64,000 nucleotides of DNA, from NCBI GenBank assembly GCA_022478985.1, contig JAKSZP010013324.1:85078-149077 (forward strand). Direction: 5' to 3'. The DNA comes from Massospora cicadina. Its lineage: Eukaryota; Entomophthoromycota; Entomophthoromycetes; Entomophthorales; Entomophthoraceae. Position numbers and translations under genes: made by a program. The notes below the pieces were generated by a model that saw nothing but the letters and a program-made list of their open reading frames with translations, did no database searches and was not told the DNA's origin. Positions within the stretch are counted from its first letter, which is position 1; each line of letters begins with the position of its first letter. Below are positions 10,960-21,470 of the stretch, piece by piece.

Positions 10960-13900
10960 ACCGAACATGTGTGGAAAATAAAGATAGATAAAATTGGGCA
11001 CCCTGGGGAACTCAGGTTACCCCTGTTGCCAGCAGGACTGCCAGGTATGGGGGGTTGGTGCACTACTCTGAGGGGGTTTCCCCCACTATGGAGCAGGTGT
11101 GAAGGAAGGGGTCTGTGTGGAGGAACCAGAATGAGAACCACGATTCTATGAGCATCTGTTGCCTTGGCCCCATATATCCATAGAGTCAGGCTTGGAAGTG
11201 CTCCAGTAAGTGGATGTGGAACCTGTTGATAACCCCATAGATGGTTGGGACCATACCCCTGAACACATCTAAGGCAATGGTGTGGATTGTCCACATTGCA
11301 ATGGGTATCATTAAGGAGCAGATGGTAGATGGGATTAGTGATTTGATCTGGAGCATGAGGAGGCTCTTTGATATAGAAAATTCCTGCTCATTTTGGATCT
11401 TAAGCAGGTGTGCGACTTCCTGCCATATGGCTTTGGTTGGGGGGCATGTTTCTAGGTGGTGATGTAGGGAGCCCTCTCCTCCACATACTGTGCAGGTTGC
11501 AGGGAGGGAATTGAGTGGTCTGCCATCCTATAGGTCCTTCTCAGACAGCACCAGGCATTGGCTCTTACCCTCAGCTGTAGGAGTGGGTGCTGCATCATTC
11601 TCCACACTGTCTTCTGTGTGGTTAAATTGTAGGGGATGTCCAATGCATCTAGGTATGTGATTCTAGCAATGGTTGGGGTCATAGCAAGCATGTCTCTCTG
11701 GGGGTGGTTTTCTGGATTTCTTAATTTAAAGTGGGGCTGGGTCATCCCCTTCCCTGCACAGTGCCAGTGTTCTCTACAGTCTATCCCATACAGCGGATGT
11801 TTTGGAGGATGCATTTGAAGTGAGGGGAGTTCCATGCAGGCCCATTGTGGTAGGGTATTTAGCAAGGTATGATAGTAGTCTGGGTAGGCTATATGGGTTG
11901 GTTAATTTGAGCACCTGTGAAAAGTTAATTCTTGCTGCCCTGGACCAGTGTTGTTGTGGGAGGTCTGGGGAAGAACTTCCTTTATCCAGGTACCCAGGAT
12001 ACAGTTGGTGTGGCTCTCAAAATCTATTAGTCCCATGCCTCCACTTGAGCGTGGGCCAAAGAGTGTTTCCATCTGTATGGGAGGATGGGATCTGGGCCAC
12101 AGCCAGCCCTGAATGAGTGTGCAGATTGAAGTTATAAAGGTGGGTGAGAAGGCAATTGCGTGGGCAGGGTACCATAGTATTTGGAGGATGAGTGAGTTAG
12201 CAACTGTTACTTGCCCCATTAGTCCTGGGGATCTTCCCTTAAGGGAGGTGACACGGTTGGATACCCGCTGTAGTAGGTTGCTTTCCATTGTCTCATTGGC
12301 ATATCCCCCTGTTTCCAGCCATATCCCAAGGTGGCAGATAGGAGTGGTGGTGGGAGGTGATGCAAAGGGTAAGATGAGTGGGTTTTTCCTTCATATGGGG
12401 GTATGAGATTCTGGTGTTGTAGCCCAGTTGTTAGTGTACTTGCCTAAGAGAATAATTTTCTGTTTTCCTTTTGTTGAGCGATGCGTTGCTCACCATGGAG
12501 TATTCCTCTAGGGTGCATTCCAGCTGTCAGGCATCATTGTTGTTAGCTATACCTGCCATGCAGTCATCCGCAAAGGCCAGTATCTTGACTGTTGGCTGGC
12601 CTTGTGCAGTTATGCCCATGAGGCGTGAGTCAGTTACATGGAGGAGTGGATCAAAACTGAAATTATACAGTAGTGGGCTGAGAGGGTCCCCTTGTTTGAG
12701 CCCTCTGTGTGGTGTGATCTTGTTAGTCAGGAAGCCAGGGCTGCATACAGCCATGGTTGCAGATTCTATGAGGAGCATCGCCCAGTTTATGAATCTGAGT
12801 GGAAGTTTGAAAGCGTGTAGGCATTCCTTTAGGTATGACCAGCTAACGCGGTCATATGCCTTTTCCTGGTCTAAGAAGACTAGGGCTCCAGTTGCTTTGA
12901 ACTGACATATGTTTGCAACAAGGTGTATGTTGTTCCAGATTGAGCGCCCTGGTATAAACCCAACTGGTTGGGCGATAGGACTTTAGAGGCAATTGCGCCT
13001 AATCTGGCTGCTAAAATTTTTGTTAGAATTTTTGTGTCAGTATTAAATAGTGCGATTGGATGCCAGTTGGCCAGATCCAATTTGTCACCCTTTTTATATA
13101 AGGTTATGACATATGATTCATGGCCACCAAGTAGGAGGCGTGTTTCCAGAAAGCACTGGTTCATAGACGCCAATAGGAGGGGGGCAATTTGTTGAAAATA
13201 TTTTTTGTAAAAATTGTAAGGTATCCCATAAGGCCCTGGGCATTTCCTATGTGGTGCACCGCGGATTGTATCCCAAAGCTTCTCCCATGTAATTAGATTT
13301 AGAATATTGTAGTTCAGCGGTGTGCTTTGTATTCTGGCAGTTTGTATAAATTTTGTGATTTTTTGTGGGTCTGTCAGCGTATTGCAGTATAATCAGTGTA
13401 ATAGCGGTGTACTTCCACCTTGACCTCCTCAGGGTCAGTTGCCACGGTGCTGTTGGTCTTGCAGACCTGTGTGCATGCGGGCTGGTTGCCGTGGGAGTGG
13501 AATTGGTGGAAGAAATATGTCAAACATGTTTCTCCTTCCTTTTATGAACTTACCTTTGTTCAATACTTTGATTCTGTGTTGGTGCTTGAAGATGAGGGTG
13601 TTTAGTCAGGCGGATATTTCCACCCATTTGCATCCCCAGTTGGGGCTATAACCAGGTCTCATAAAGTATTATGCTTGAGGTTGTCCAGTTCCGCCAAGGC
13701 ACGCCTGATTGTGGCTGTATTGGCGGTGTACTTATGTGATGCAATATGTTGGGTTTTCTTGATTAGTTCCTTTTTGAAATTTGCCCATGTTGCAATGGGA
13801 TCCAAAGTGAATGGGGCTGTGAATTCTTGGTTCATGGCCTCATGTTCAACCCATTCAATTATTTTGGGTAATTTTATGTTTTCTGGGTGTAACTTTCTCT

Positions 13901-14612
13901 AGGGCGACATCTGTGCGTGGGTTCAAGTTAGTGATAACTGCACCAAAACAAGTTGGTGGTCAGAAAAATTGACTTTTTTTGTTGTAAATTTGGAAATTTT
14001 TGATCATTGGGATTGTGGAATGAGGATGTGATTGATGTGGCTCATTGATATGAGCATTCCCTCTCGTATGTTGGGCCATGTCATGTGGGAAAGGAGTGGT
14101 GATCTGGGGGGAGGGCATCCTGTAGGCCAAAGGATGCTTTCATTGTGCGAAATTCGATGTGTCCCAGTGTTTATCCCCTGGGGTTCGGCCATCGGTCCAT
14201 GTTGGGGTTATCCCAGCAGTTAAAGTCACCCAACAGGATGGTATCTGGTGGGAGGGTGAGTGTTGGAACAGTTTCTGAGAAATTGTTTTCTCTCAGCTGC
14301 AGTGCACGGTGCATAGATGCATGCTATTGAGATTGTTTCCTCTTGGCATGTGATTGTTGCTATCAGGATGCAGCCATGAAGGTATGATGAGAAGTTTGTA
14401 ATTTTTAATTTTTTGTTATTTTAGATGATCACCCCACAGTAAGACATCCATACCAATTGTGATGGTGAGACCCTGGCTGACCAGGATCCTTCTTCCCCTT
14501 GAAGACAGTGGGTTTCTTGGATGGCCAAGATGTCTACAAGGGGTTTTGCAGGAAGTCCAGCTTTTTGGCTTGGAACGTTTGAGCCCTGGCTCCCGCGATG
14601 TTTAGCATCCCT
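10960..14612 (-). pseudogene. LINE-2 ORF2: endonuclease, RT, C-terminal domain
   Basis: Read on the minus strand. An intact-looking endonuclease start, DILAIQETHC, sits near 14535-14505. A GDFNCWD block lies near 14225-14190 and a HINHILIP block near 14025. RT blocks follow: LANWHPIALFNTDTKILTKI near 13060, LDQEKAYDRVSW near 12860, GLKQGDPLSPLLYN near 12700, LAFADDCMAG near 12570 (FADD intact) and FGPRSSGGMGLIDFESH near 12030. The C-terminal zf-RVT-like part (TYLDALDIPY near 11640 and WCCLRRTYRMADHS near 11530) ends with HFQA-stop-LYGYMG near 11190, where LINE-3 has Trp at the stop. Several frameshifts and stops are present, so it is not translatable as one protein. Confidence 0.85.
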
Positions 14613-14638
14613 ATTGATACTGAGGTGCCCACGGCGCC

Positions 14639-16095
14639 TCAGGAGCAGTTGGGAGGGCCCTCTGGCCCTAACCCACCGCAGCTCATTTTGGCCATGCTCT
14701 GCGTCTGTACTCCAACTCTCTCAGTGAAAATGTCAGTTCCCTTGATCTGACTCAATTTTTTGTGGAAATTACAGTTTTTGGAATTTGCATTATCTTTTTC
14801 CGCACATATCTTATGATGGTTCAATGCGGGGTGCTGATTGGGTTCTGTAATTTTGGGGTTCAAATTTAAAGAATTGTGCACCACATTTTCGCCCATATTG
14901 CGGTTGAATTGTTCCTCAAAGTGTGCATGATTGATGTTGCTTGGTGACTCAGTCGAATTGCTGTGAAAATTTTCAGCCTGGGCATATTGTTCTGATTGGT
15001 TGGCTCAGTGAATATCTGAAATATCCTCTTGAATTTGTCCAGGGTTGATGGATGATTCCGCGTGCGCTGCCACCTCAGCTGCTGCCCACTTGCAGGCTTT
15101 TTGTGCCGCTTTGCATTGTTTATGTGTAACTGGGTCCATGATGGAGTAAAGTCCATCTTCACCCCAGTGGAATGGGTGGTGACTGTCAGTCATTCTGGCG
15201 AAGTTTTCTTTACTTTTGTCCATGGCTTCCTCACAGTAATCTGCTTCCATTAAGCCTTCCTTCATGGGGCATGCGTGTTCCTTGTGTCCCAATGAACCGC
15301 AGTGGTTGCATATAGGTGGTGCACGTTCTGGTGTAACTTGGAATGCAGATGATTGTCCCCCATCTGCAAAGTGAAACTCTGCTGTGCAGGGGATTCTTGA
15401 TAAGTCATCTTCCACTTTGGGGAATGGGTTGATCATGGTGATAGCTTTGCCTGTGCACAGGGTTGGCATCAGGCGAAATTATTGTAATTTGAGTTGCATA
15501 ATTTCTCCATAGGCTACAAGCCCTTTGTGGAGCTCCTCCTTGATTACCTTATGAGGAAGGTTTGTAGGGAGCAAGTCAAATGAGATGAACAAAGTTTTCA
15601 CTTTGTTCCATCTGGTGTGCGCGGTGCGCACTATTTTTTTGCCCTCAGGAAGGGCTTTTTTGATGCAGACTTTTGCTGCGGCCTCCGCTTCTTCAGCTGT
15701 TCTAAAACCAATATTGATCCAGCTGCAGCCCATGTTGTTGGTGGTGACATATACCACGTGGGGGAAAAGGGAGGGCTGTGCCTCGCATGTTTTCTCCCAC
15801 AGGGTCAGGGACTCATCCCCAAGGAAGAGTTGGAGCCCATCCTCCACCTTTGAAAGGGGTTGGTTACATTGGATATACATGTATTGAACTTGTTTTATAG
15901 TAAGCACCATAAACCCAAATGGTGTCTAGTTTGTGGTTTCTTTTTTTTAGTACTAGATCTAGTTTGTGGTTTCTTAGTGGCTTGGGTTCCTGGTCCCCCT
16001 CCAGGGCGTTTCTTGCCCTTAGGTGCACCATTTTATGCACCTCTTAATGTGACGCTCGCCCAGGTTGTTTTAGATTTATTATTAAAATCACCCAT
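14639..16095 (-). pseudogene. LINE-2 ORF1: basic N-terminus, CCHC zinc knuckle
   Basis: The likely start is the ATG at 16095 (MGDFNNKSKTTWASV). A strongly basic stretch follows (KGKKRPGGG, then KKPQTRSSTKKKKPQTR). A frameshift near 15905 leads into a 140-codon block (15910-15482). In-frame after a TAA at 15479-15481 comes a CCHC zinc knuckle, CNHCGSLGHKEHACP, near 15310-15265, then an Asn/His/Gln-rich tail to 14639. This is the RNA-binding ORF1 of the LINE, probably forming the ribonucleoprotein with the element RNA. A TGA at about 15003 breaks the tail. Unlike LINE-1 it has no Trp-repeat array. Confidence 0.75.
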
Positions 16096-16319
16096 CTCTC
16101 CTGTGTGATTATCAAAAATTGCTGTTTGAATCAAAACATAGTAACTAAAGTGATTGTTACGGGAAAGAAAAGCAACATTTTACATTTCAATTTCAACATT
16201 TTGCATTTTAATATCAACATTTTTTAAAAGACTATATTTTTTGTATATTATTTTTATAAAATAGAAAATAGCCTAAATTACAAAAAACTTTATTATTTAT
16301 ATAAAAAAGCATAATCCTT

Positions 16320-17424
16320 ATGTTTTTCATGAATAGTCCACAAAATGAATTTGTCAAAGAAGACAATTATAGTGACAAAGAAACAGATAATACAAATATA
16401 GAGAGAATAAGATTTGATGCAATTCCAGATACTAAGCGGCAAAGTCTTATATCTTTAGTTTTTAACAAGGCAAGACCATAAAAAAAGATGCGGATGTTAT
16501 GGAATCAACTATAATACCGCTTGAACAATTGCCAATTTCTATGAAAAAGATGGGAACATCAATAAAAAGCCAAAGGGGGGAAGTGTGAAGATGACTCTCA
16601 CACAAGATAGAATAGATATAATTAAAAATTTAATCACTTTTAACCCTCAAATTACTTTGAAGGAGATTAAAGAGAGATTAGAAGCCAAAGAAAAGAACTT
16701 TAGGATCTCCATATCAAGTATAAATAATTTCTTGAAGAAGTTACAAATAACTCTTAAACTAACCCATCCTGAGTTGGAGAGAATCAACCAGCTGCAGATA
16801 ATTTCATCAAGAAAGGAATATGCGCTCTGGTTTATTAATTATTTTAATGGAAGATATTTAAAAGCAATTTTTATTGATGAATCATCCTTTAATTTACATC
16901 TTAAATGTACACAGGGAAGATCTAGGAGGGGAACATGGGCCATTTTGACAGTGCCTACAGTGCGAGGAAGATTGGTATCTTTAATTGCAAGTATGGTGAT
17001 TGATGGCTTAAAATATTGTAAACCTATAGCCAATAGCACAGCTAATGGAGAAATATTTGCAGAATATCTAAATGAGCTTTGTACCTATCTCTATGATGAG
17101 AAAAACATGTGAGGAATGTGTTTAATTTTAGACAATGCTAGATTACATAGAAGAGTTGACATCAAGAGAATATGTTCTATGTTTAATTAAAATTTTGAGT
17201 TACCTTCACCATATTCCTATATGTTGAATCTGATAGAAAATGACTTTTCTAAAATTAAAAATGGCATTAGATCGAGAATAAGAGAAGGTGTGACTGGCAT
17301 CTTATTGGAATTGATAATGGAAGAGATTAACAATGTAATAGAGGCAGATAGTGCTGGTTATTTTAGATTGATTTGTAGAAATATTACTAATTGTGCAGCT
17401 GAACTTCCATATGTTCATCAATAA
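16320..17424 (+). pseudogene. Tc1-like DDE transposase, copy A
   Basis: Transposase of the IS630/Tc1/mariner superfamily, which cuts and pastes the element at TA sites. An N-terminal helix-turn-helix region starts at ATG 16320 and is broken by a one-base loss near 16465 (copy B has one more base). The main part starts about 16585. The catalytic residues are visible: IDESSFN (first Asp) near 16873, LDNARLHR (second Asp) near 17128, and SPYSYMLNLIEN (Glu) near 17212, spaced as DD34E. In-frame stops are TGA at 17110-17112, shared with copy B, and TAA at 17188-17190, where copy B has Tyr. It is inactive as written. Confidence 0.85.
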
Positions 17425-17856
17425 AATCAAGTTAACTGAATTTTTATGATTAAAAAAGTAATTCAAATCAAATTCACTTATGAATTCTTTTATCTACTAG
17501 CCAATTTACCCATGTTTCACTATAGTGTCTATAGAAGTTCAGATATTCAAATATATTAATTTAGATTTTATATTATAGATAAACAAAACCACTCAGCCAA
17601 ATCTAATTGCTCAATCAAATCAACCAAAAACATCAGCCACTCAGTTAAACTCTAACTGAACTTATCAAATCAACCAATAACTAATCACCCCTCAAAACTA
17701 AAATGGTTCCTATTGATTCAAACAAAAGCCATCAACCACTCAGCCAAACAAAAAAAACCTATCAAATCAATCAAATAACACCAAACTGCTACCCAAAACA
17801 TCTCTTTATACTTAAAATCATTGAGTATGTGACATATCTTCCAAACTACTAAATCA

Positions 17857-17871
17857 ACTTCTACTTAACTT
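17857..17871. repeat. target-site duplication of LINE-3 (left copy)
   Basis: ACTTCTACTTAACTT here and at 18901-18915 is a perfect 15-bp duplication made on insertion of LINE-3. Confidence 0.9.
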
Positions 17872-18900
17872 ATTTTAAATTTATTGCGAGGAAGACTGAC
17901 CATGGGACAGACACTTCCAAATTTGACCTGAAAGAAACAAAACTTAGAACAGGGAAGGCACCCCAGAGAAGCGATGCTATCTCTTGTTGCCAGCGGGAAC
18001 GCCACTATGGGGAGGGGGAGGGAACGTGTGAGGAGGCCATAGCCACAATTGAACACATGTGGAGGAAAGGGTCTGATTTGATGAACCAAACTGGGAACCA
18101 GGAGGAGACCAGCTGTCGGTGATGCGGTGGGAGGTATCCAAATATCCACACCTGAAAGTGGTCCACCAAATGAGAACGGAATCTGTGGACAGCTTCTGGG
18201 AGGGTGGGAGTGGAGCCTGCGATGGCATCCAAGACAATCATGTGGATGGTCCACATGGCGATTGCTACCACCAGAGCATGGAGGGAGGGTGGAAGGGATG
18301 AGCCATTGATAAAGCAAACATATCTCTTGACAGACTGAAGGGATGTGTTTGATCCTGGCCAAGCAGACGTTGAACTTCGCGCCATATCACTCTAGAGGTA
18401 GGACACTTCTCCATGCGGTAGAACAGCATTCCATACTGGCCCCACACGATGCAGGATGAGTGTAAAGCGTTAGAGCGCTCAGCCATATGGTACACCCGCC
18501 TCAGGCAGTGCCACACATGGGAACAGATTTGAGGCTGCAACAGAGGATGGTGTGCATATTTCCAAATAGTCTTCTGAGTCTCAATGGAGTAAGGGATGTC
18601 CATCATGTTCAGGTAGTCCACCCTGGATAGGACATGGGGTCGTGTGGGGATCACGCCATCTTTATGGGTAGCTCCTGTACCTCTTGTGTGAACTGAGGAG
18701 AGGGCGGCCTCTCTGGGCTGTGTCCGCTAATATGAATTCTCCACTCAGCGCTCCGCATGGAGAGGATGATTCGTTTGTAGTGGGTTTTAGTCCCGTGAGG
18801 ACCTGTGGCCAATGGTGTGAAACCAGGTATTTCATCAAGGAGTGAGGGTTCGATGGATTGTTAAGGCCCAAGGCGCGGGAGAAGTTGGAGCGAGCTGCAC
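17872..18900 (-). mobile_element. LINE-3, 5'-truncated L1/Tx1-like copy with 15-bp target duplication
   Basis: A 1029-bp minus-strand fragment is flanked by perfect 15-bp direct repeats ACTTCTACTTAACTT (17857-17871 and 18901-18915). Its 3' end (low coordinate) is AATAAATTTAAAATA on the minus strand. Only the C-terminal coding region and 3' UTR remain, as expected of a 5'-truncated LINE insertion. It is related to LINE-2 but clearly diverged. Confidence 0.85.
17960..18890 (-). pseudogene. LINE-3 ORF2 C-terminal domain
   Basis: The minus strand reads SLMKYLVSHHWPQVLTGLKP near 18840. After a frame change it reads VDYLNMMDIPYSIETQKTIW near 18610, HVWHCLRRVYHMAERS near 18520 and VDHFQVWIFGYLP near 18150. 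These match LINE-2 blocks in order (TYLDALDIPY, WCCLRRTYRMADHS, LEHFQA.LYGYMG). This is the Cys/His-rich region found C-terminal to RT in L1-type elements. A TAG near 18263 and frame changes near 18300 and 18660 break it. Confidence 0.75.
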
Positions 18901-19026
18901 ACTTCTACTTAACTTGCCAAAAGTATTTTTAATTAGGTGAACCAAATTAGGCAGGTTTTTTAAAAAATATGTAAACCTAACATTCAGATACCCATGCTTC
19001 ACTACAGTCTTTAAAGTTTATCAGAT

Positions 19027-19130
19027 GATAAGCTCACACTGACATAGCCTATAGGCTGTGCCAACGCTACTCTCAAGCCACTTGGACTAACAGATTCACT
19101 GTTGCTCTTGTGGCTGGTGAGCTGATTATC
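19027..19130. other. multi-stem foldback block
   Basis: An outer stem pairs GATAAGCTCAC (19027-19037) with GTGAGC.TTATC (19117-19130, TGA bulge). Inside are CATAGCC-TATA-GGCTGTG (19043-19060, one G-T wobble) and AGCCAC (19076-19081) with GTGGCT (19110-19115). The latter encloses AACAG-ATTCA-CTGTT (19089-19103). Together they form a three-way-junction shape in 104 nt. It has no box-B tRNA signature, so I do not call it a tRNA. It may be a structured end of a mobile element or an ncRNA. Confidence 0.5.
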
Positions 19131-19179
19131 CTAACTACTTAATCTGCTTAACTCTAATAATGATTTTTGTTGAGTTTCA

Positions 19180-19440
19180 GGTGAGCAATTTGGTGAATTA
19201 TTAGATAATATTCGCTAATTCTCACCCACTCACCTCAATAAATTAAACCTATCATAACCAATAGTTTCAGATTTGATATTATTTGCCAATTCTCACCTAC
19301 TCACCCAAATAGATTAAGCTTATTAGACTCAATTAGCTTCAGATGAGCAATTTGGTGAATTATTCAACAATATTTTATAATTCTCATTCACTCACCCAAA
19401 TAGATTGAACCTATCAGACTCAAAGGTTTCAGATGTCAGT
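19180..19440. repeat. tandem repeats related to 10275-10570
   Basis: Three to four units begin with GCTAATTCTCACCCACTCACC or GCCAATTCTCACCTACTCACCC and end in the GATGTCAGTCAGTCAGTAT tail. The tail is cut by gypsy A at 19450 and resumes at 25638 (AGTATGTCAGTCAGTGAAATTTTT), which shows this repeat was the target of gypsy A. Confidence 0.75.
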
Positions 19441-19450
19441 CAGTCAGTAT

Positions 19451-20159
19451 TTTTAGAATCCAGTAAAGTTATGCTCGCTGGTGCTATGTGCTGCTGGATC
19501 CCACAATGGATTATTTAAAATAGATAATAAACCCTTAAGAAAACTAAGTTTTTACTTTTTTGTTAAAGTTTTTTATGTTTTTATTGTTTATGTGGGGAAA
19601 ACCAGGAAAAGGCCCTTTTTTCATACTAGTATATCATATTTAAGCTAGTTCTGAACTTCGAGGTCATGGGAATTTGGGGCTAAAAATATTATAAAGCTGA
19701 GTCATCCAAATTAGGAAATATAGGCTTTCAGCCTATCAGATCAAAGATAAATATTTTGTGGAAAAACTGACCCATGTGGTAATGATTTGATATCTTGTAT
19801 CCAATCACCAGCAGGTAAAATCTTCTTACCTCAGAGGGTTTTAGATCTGAGTGGTAATGATTTGTTAATTTGCACCCAATCATCGACAGGTAAAATCTTC
19901 TCACCTCAGAGGGTTTCAGATCTGTGCGGTATTGAACACCTCAAATTCAGCCAAGAAGTTAAAGCAATCCTATTATTAGTTCTTACCTTATTATGTCAAT
20001 TTTGGGTAATAAATAATATTTTCCTGATAGATAGAATTCCACTGAGAATCTGCCAAGGTCTTTTTGCCGCTGGTATTCATATCATTGATAACCACAATAT
20101 TATTCAAAGATCAGACTCCAACATTCTTTTCCAAAAGTTGAGAAGGAAAATGTCCGACA
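19451..20159 (-). repeat. 3' LTR of gypsy A
   Basis: It pairs with 24928-25637. The outer end has lost the TG (TTTTAGAATCC instead of TGTTGGAATCT) and the inner end is TCCGACA. It contains a tandem duplication of about 73 bp (GGTAATGATTTG.TA..TT..ACCCAATCA, about 19780-19925). Confidence 0.9.
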
Positions 20160-20175
20160 TTGCCCCCCCTCAAGA
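20160..20175 (-). promoter_or_regulatory. polypurine tract of gypsy A
   Basis: Directly inside the 3' LTR the minus strand reads TTGAGGGGGGGCAA. This is the purine-rich primer site for plus-strand DNA synthesis. Confidence 0.7.
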
Positions 20176-20195
20176 ATGTTGGGAGGAGTGTAGGA

Positions 20196-21467
20196 TTAGG
20201 AAACGGCCATGTACCCGTTTATGGTAACTTTCATGGCTAATGATTTGATGGAATATTCTTTGCCTCTTTTGTAGCTGATGGAGAAAGGTCTCTCCCAAAT
20301 CAAACCAAGCTTACCGCTTCTTGGGGTGATGCAATTATGGTAGTATAACACCTTATCAGCCACTTGAAATGTAGGAAGGGGGTTGTGGAGCTCATTGGCA
20401 GCCTGCCCTTCTTTAGTCACTGTTTTTGCTAAGTTGGTCATAGCTTCAGCTTGGAGTTGAATAATTTGGTTAGCTAACCTTCACATGGCTTTCTCAGGCT
20501 CCTCTCCTTTAGAGAGACATCCTTAGCCAGTAAGAGCAGGTATGCTTGGTTCCCTGCCATACAAAACTCGGAAGGGGACATTTTTTAGAATCCAGTGATA
20601 ACTAATCTGTAGGCTGGATAAGGGCACTGGGTAAGAATTGATCCCAGTGAAGTGGATCAGGAGAGGCCATTTGTGGAGGATGGAAACTAAGGTTCCATTG
20701 GCTCTTTCCACTTCCCCATTGGTAGATGGATTGTATGAAGCTGAAAAGAGTTGTTGGGCTCCCATGGAGGTAGCCAAGAGTTTGACTACTCTGAGGTAAA
20801 ATTCTTATTATTATCACAGAGTAGCACTTGGGGGCAGCCATGCCAAGCGAAAAATATGTTGATGTATGAAAGTGGCAGTTGCCTTGGCTGTTTGGGCAGG
20901 AAGCGCCACAGCTTCAACCCACCTAGTGAAGTGGTCGATGGCTACTAGGGTAAAACGGTTGCCACTGGTAGACTGTGGAAGGGGACCTGCGACATCCAAA
21001 CTAATAATGTGAAAAGGTTGTTGCAGGGTAGTTGGTTGATACTGGTATCTAGTCTTGAAACTGGATTGTTTCTTGCACGTAAGGCAGGCTTTCAAGATAT
21101 CAACTATAGCTTCCATCATTCCATCCCAATAGTATCAATCCTTAAGCCACTCATAAGTTTTCTTTGCCCCTCCATGGCCTAAAATGGAGTGAGCTTTGAG
21201 GATGGCAGGTACGCGTTTTGAGGGCCGGAGGTAAGGCAACCACTTCGCCCCCACCTGCTTATACAACTTCCCATTTTCCACTTTGGTGTTGCATGAGTGG
21301 CGGGCTAACATCTTCTGAACCGGATCATCTTCATCCTCACATTCATTTGGAGTCATTAATAGATCATGTAACCTTTCTGCTTCACTACTATCCAAATGAA
21401 GGACTGGCAAACGAGACAACCCATCTACATTTATATGACGAGTTCCAGCACGGTGTTCAATTTTCAT
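20196..21467 (-). pseudogene. pol: gypsy A integrase
   Basis: Inserts element cDNA into the genome. Read 21467 to 20196. It starts with the RNase H/integrase linker (EHRAGTRHINVDGLSRLP). The zinc-binding domain follows (AHSILGHGG, then CLTCKK near 21075). The catalytic core gives SLDVAGPLP near 21020 (first Asp) and IDHFTRWVEAVALPAQT. After a frame change near 20815 comes ATSMGAQQLFSASYNPSTNG and VERANGTL near 20700 (Glu). The tail near 20400 is EAMTNLAKTVTKEGQAANEL. Stops are TGA at 21135-21137, TAA at 20523-20525 and a TGA near 20485. It is defective. Confidence 0.85.
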
Positions 21468-21470
21468 ATC

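Larger units (their letters stand above)
10931..16130 (-). mobile_element. L1/Tx1-like retrotransposon LINE-2, inserted in Tc1-A
   Basis: A minus-strand two-ORF LINE of the same broad group as LINE-1, but a different family. ORF1 starts at 16095 and ORF2 near 14612. The 3' end near 10931 is an AATTAAATAAATG-like tail. It lies inside the left inverted repeat of Tc1-A: the same TTTCAA(C/T)ATTTT(A/G)CATTTC repeat flanks both sides, at about 10895-10920 and 16168-16190. LINE-2 is therefore younger than Tc1-A. The repeat hides any exact target duplication. Confidence 0.8.
17497..18960 (-). mobile_element. Helitron N2 (same family as N1), 3' end at 17497
   Basis: The minus strand ends in GTGAAACATGGGTAAATTGGCTAG (CTAG at 17497-17500) followed by T. 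It matches the 3' end of N1 together with the upstream GATTGAGCAATTAGATTT..TATAAAATCTAAATTAAT stretch. It sits inside Tc1-A, whose sequence stops at 17496. LINE-3 has inserted into it at 17872. The far (5') end is not clear. A second Helitron-like 3' terminus (ACCCATGCTTCACTACA, minus strand) appears at about 18990, so the right boundary is only a guess. Confidence 0.55.

Noticed and set aside
10703..10991. Phe/Gln-rich ORFs (76-90 codons)
   Set aside because: They are translations of the TTTCAATTTCAACATTTTGCA minisatellite in the Tc1-A inverted repeat.
12471..12905. 144-codon plus-strand ORF
   Set aside because: Antisense to the RT core of LINE-2, which has clear motifs on the minus strand.
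19027..19130. tRNA gene or tRNA-derived SINE
   Set aside because: An A-box-like stretch (minus strand TAGTCCAAGTGG) is present, but there is no B box and the stems do not fit a cloverleaf.
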